Below are positions 6,434 through 6,727 of a stretch of DNA of 6,727 nt, in pieces (position 1 is the stretch's first letter; every line of letters starts with the position of its first letter). Under the pieces are notes generated by a model. It was not told where the DNA came from. It made no database searches and saw only the letters and a program-made list of their open reading frames with translations. A program made the position numbers and the translations under genes. The DNA lies in NCBI GenBank assembly GCA_019634245.1, contig JAHQVR010000070.1, positions 1-6,727 on the forward strand, written 5' to 3'. The stretch comes from Gammaproteobacteria bacterium. GTDB lineage: Bacteria > Pseudomonadota > Gammaproteobacteria > Granulosicoccales > Granulosicoccaceae.

Positions 6434-6440
6434 ATACTAG

Positions 6441-6727
6441 GTGAAATCAAAAGCGGTTAAGAAAACAGTAACACGCAAAACCACAACAAGGAAAACGACC
6501 GGAAAAAAGTCGTCAGCTGGAAAGGCAAGCGCCACCAAAAAGCCTGCTAAGAAGAAAGCGGCAAAACGCAAACCAGTGGCCAAGAAGCCTGTTAAAAAAA
6601 CAGCCACCAAAAAGCCAGCTACTAAGAAGCCTGTCAAGAAGACTGCTGCCAAGCGTAAGCCAGCTACTAAGAAGCCTGTCAAGAAGACTGCTGCCAAGCG
6701 TAAGCCAGCCACCAAAAAACCAGCTAC
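6441..6727 (+). CDS. Histone H1-like lysine-rich nucleoid protein (3' end outside window)
   Basis: GTG start with GAGGA 7 nt upstream; 95 residues are visible without a stop and the frame runs off the window. Composition is almost wholly Lys, Ala, Pro, Thr, Val and Arg, with no acidic residue at all in the visible part. Residues 1-40 are a basic Thr/Ser-rich start (MKSKAVKKTVTRK). From about 44 on, repeats of the form KPATKKPVKKTAAKR follow, with residues 58-72 and 73-87 identical. This matches the disordered basic tails of bacterial H1-like proteins (Hc1/Hc2, BpH1, and the KPAA tail of AlgP), which bind and compact DNA without sequence specificity. The long N-terminal helical domain of AlgP is missing, so I do not name it algP. 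Location would be the nucleoid. A fusion to another domain beyond the window cannot be excluded. It is transcribed divergently from csrA. Confidence 0.85.
   Translation, partial: MKSKAVKKTVTRKTTTRKTTGKKSSAGKASATKKPAKKKAAKRKPVAKKPVKKTATKKPATKKPVKKTAAKRKPATKKPVKKTAAKRKPATKKPA
6612..6701 (+). repeat. Two identical 45 bp tandem repeats in the H1-like gene
   Basis: Units 6612-6656 and 6657-6701 are identical base for base and encode KPATKKPVKKTAAKR. A third, diverged unit starts at 6702 and a degenerate one precedes at about 6570. Identity at synonymous positions suggests recent duplication or repeat homogenisation. Unit changes keep the frame. Confidence 0.9.

Larger units (their letters stand above)
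6027..6440. other. AT-rich divergent regulatory region between csrA and the H1-like gene
   Basis: This 414 bp stretch has no convincing gene; short ATG frames of about 18 codons lack good ribosome binding sites. It holds a 7-3-7 palindrome near csrA, a right-facing sigma70-like promoter, a pair of 13 nt direct repeats, a perfect A/T-rich inverted repeat and a small dyad near the H1-like start. Several GGA trinucleotides (6292, 6304, 6328, 6431) lie in the putative H1-like leader. Confidence 0.7.

Noticed and set aside
6437..6715. Minus-strand open frame rich in Phe/Leu/Val/Ala repeats opposite the H1-like gene
   Set aside because: It is the antisense shadow of the Lys-rich repeats; no separate start signal, and its hydrophobic repeat is only the complement of AAG/GCC codons.
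6612..6727. CRISPR-like array from the regular repeats at the right edge
   Set aside because: The repeats abut with no spacers, are in frame and encode a Lys/Ala/Pro protein.

Overview
The window looks like chromosomal DNA of a Gram-negative, probably marine or otherwise polysaccharide-using, gammaproteobacterium. This is an inference from three things: a CsrA nearly identical in its core to enterobacterial and pseudomonad CsrA, a PreP-type M16C protease of the long bacterial kind, and a secreted-type protein tail with a Gly/Asn linker and a CBM9-like module. Base composition is moderate, and I see no insertion sequence, integrase, tRNA, rRNA or CRISPR array.

Layout. Positions 1-875 (+) are the 3' end of a gene whose product ends in a low-complexity linker and a CBM9-like carbohydrate-binding domain. 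Its stop codon overlaps the stop of a convergent gene (872-2623, -). That gene encodes a predicted exported or membrane-anchored protein with an N-terminal type IV pilin-like globular domain followed by ankyrin repeats. I place its start at a GTG with a good ribosome binding site, not at the far end of the longer open frame. Across a 173 bp divergent region lies a complete M16C (PreP/Cym1-like) zinc metallopeptidase of 977 residues (2797-5730, +), with all catalytic motifs. A bidirectional terminator (5755-5781) separates it from convergent csrA (5808-6026, -), whose product carries an acidic C-terminal tail. A 414 bp AT-rich divergent region (6027-6440) is dense in inverted and direct repeats and holds a sigma70-like promoter facing right. 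The window ends inside a lysine/alanine/proline-rich histone H1-like gene (6441 to the edge, +) that contains exact 45 bp tandem repeats.

How the genes may work together. No multi-gene operon is visible, because every adjacent pair is convergent or divergent. CsrA is a global post-transcriptional regulator, and the H1-like protein is a likely nucleoid-associated protein. They share one regulatory region, and the H1-like leader contains several GGA motifs, including one in its Shine-Dalgarno, so control of one by the other is a reasonable but untested idea. The most unusual item is the pilin-ankyrin fusion. It keeps the pilin globular fold and its cysteine pair but lacks the prepilin peptidase motif, and its central ankyrin-like repeats carry regularly spaced cysteines.
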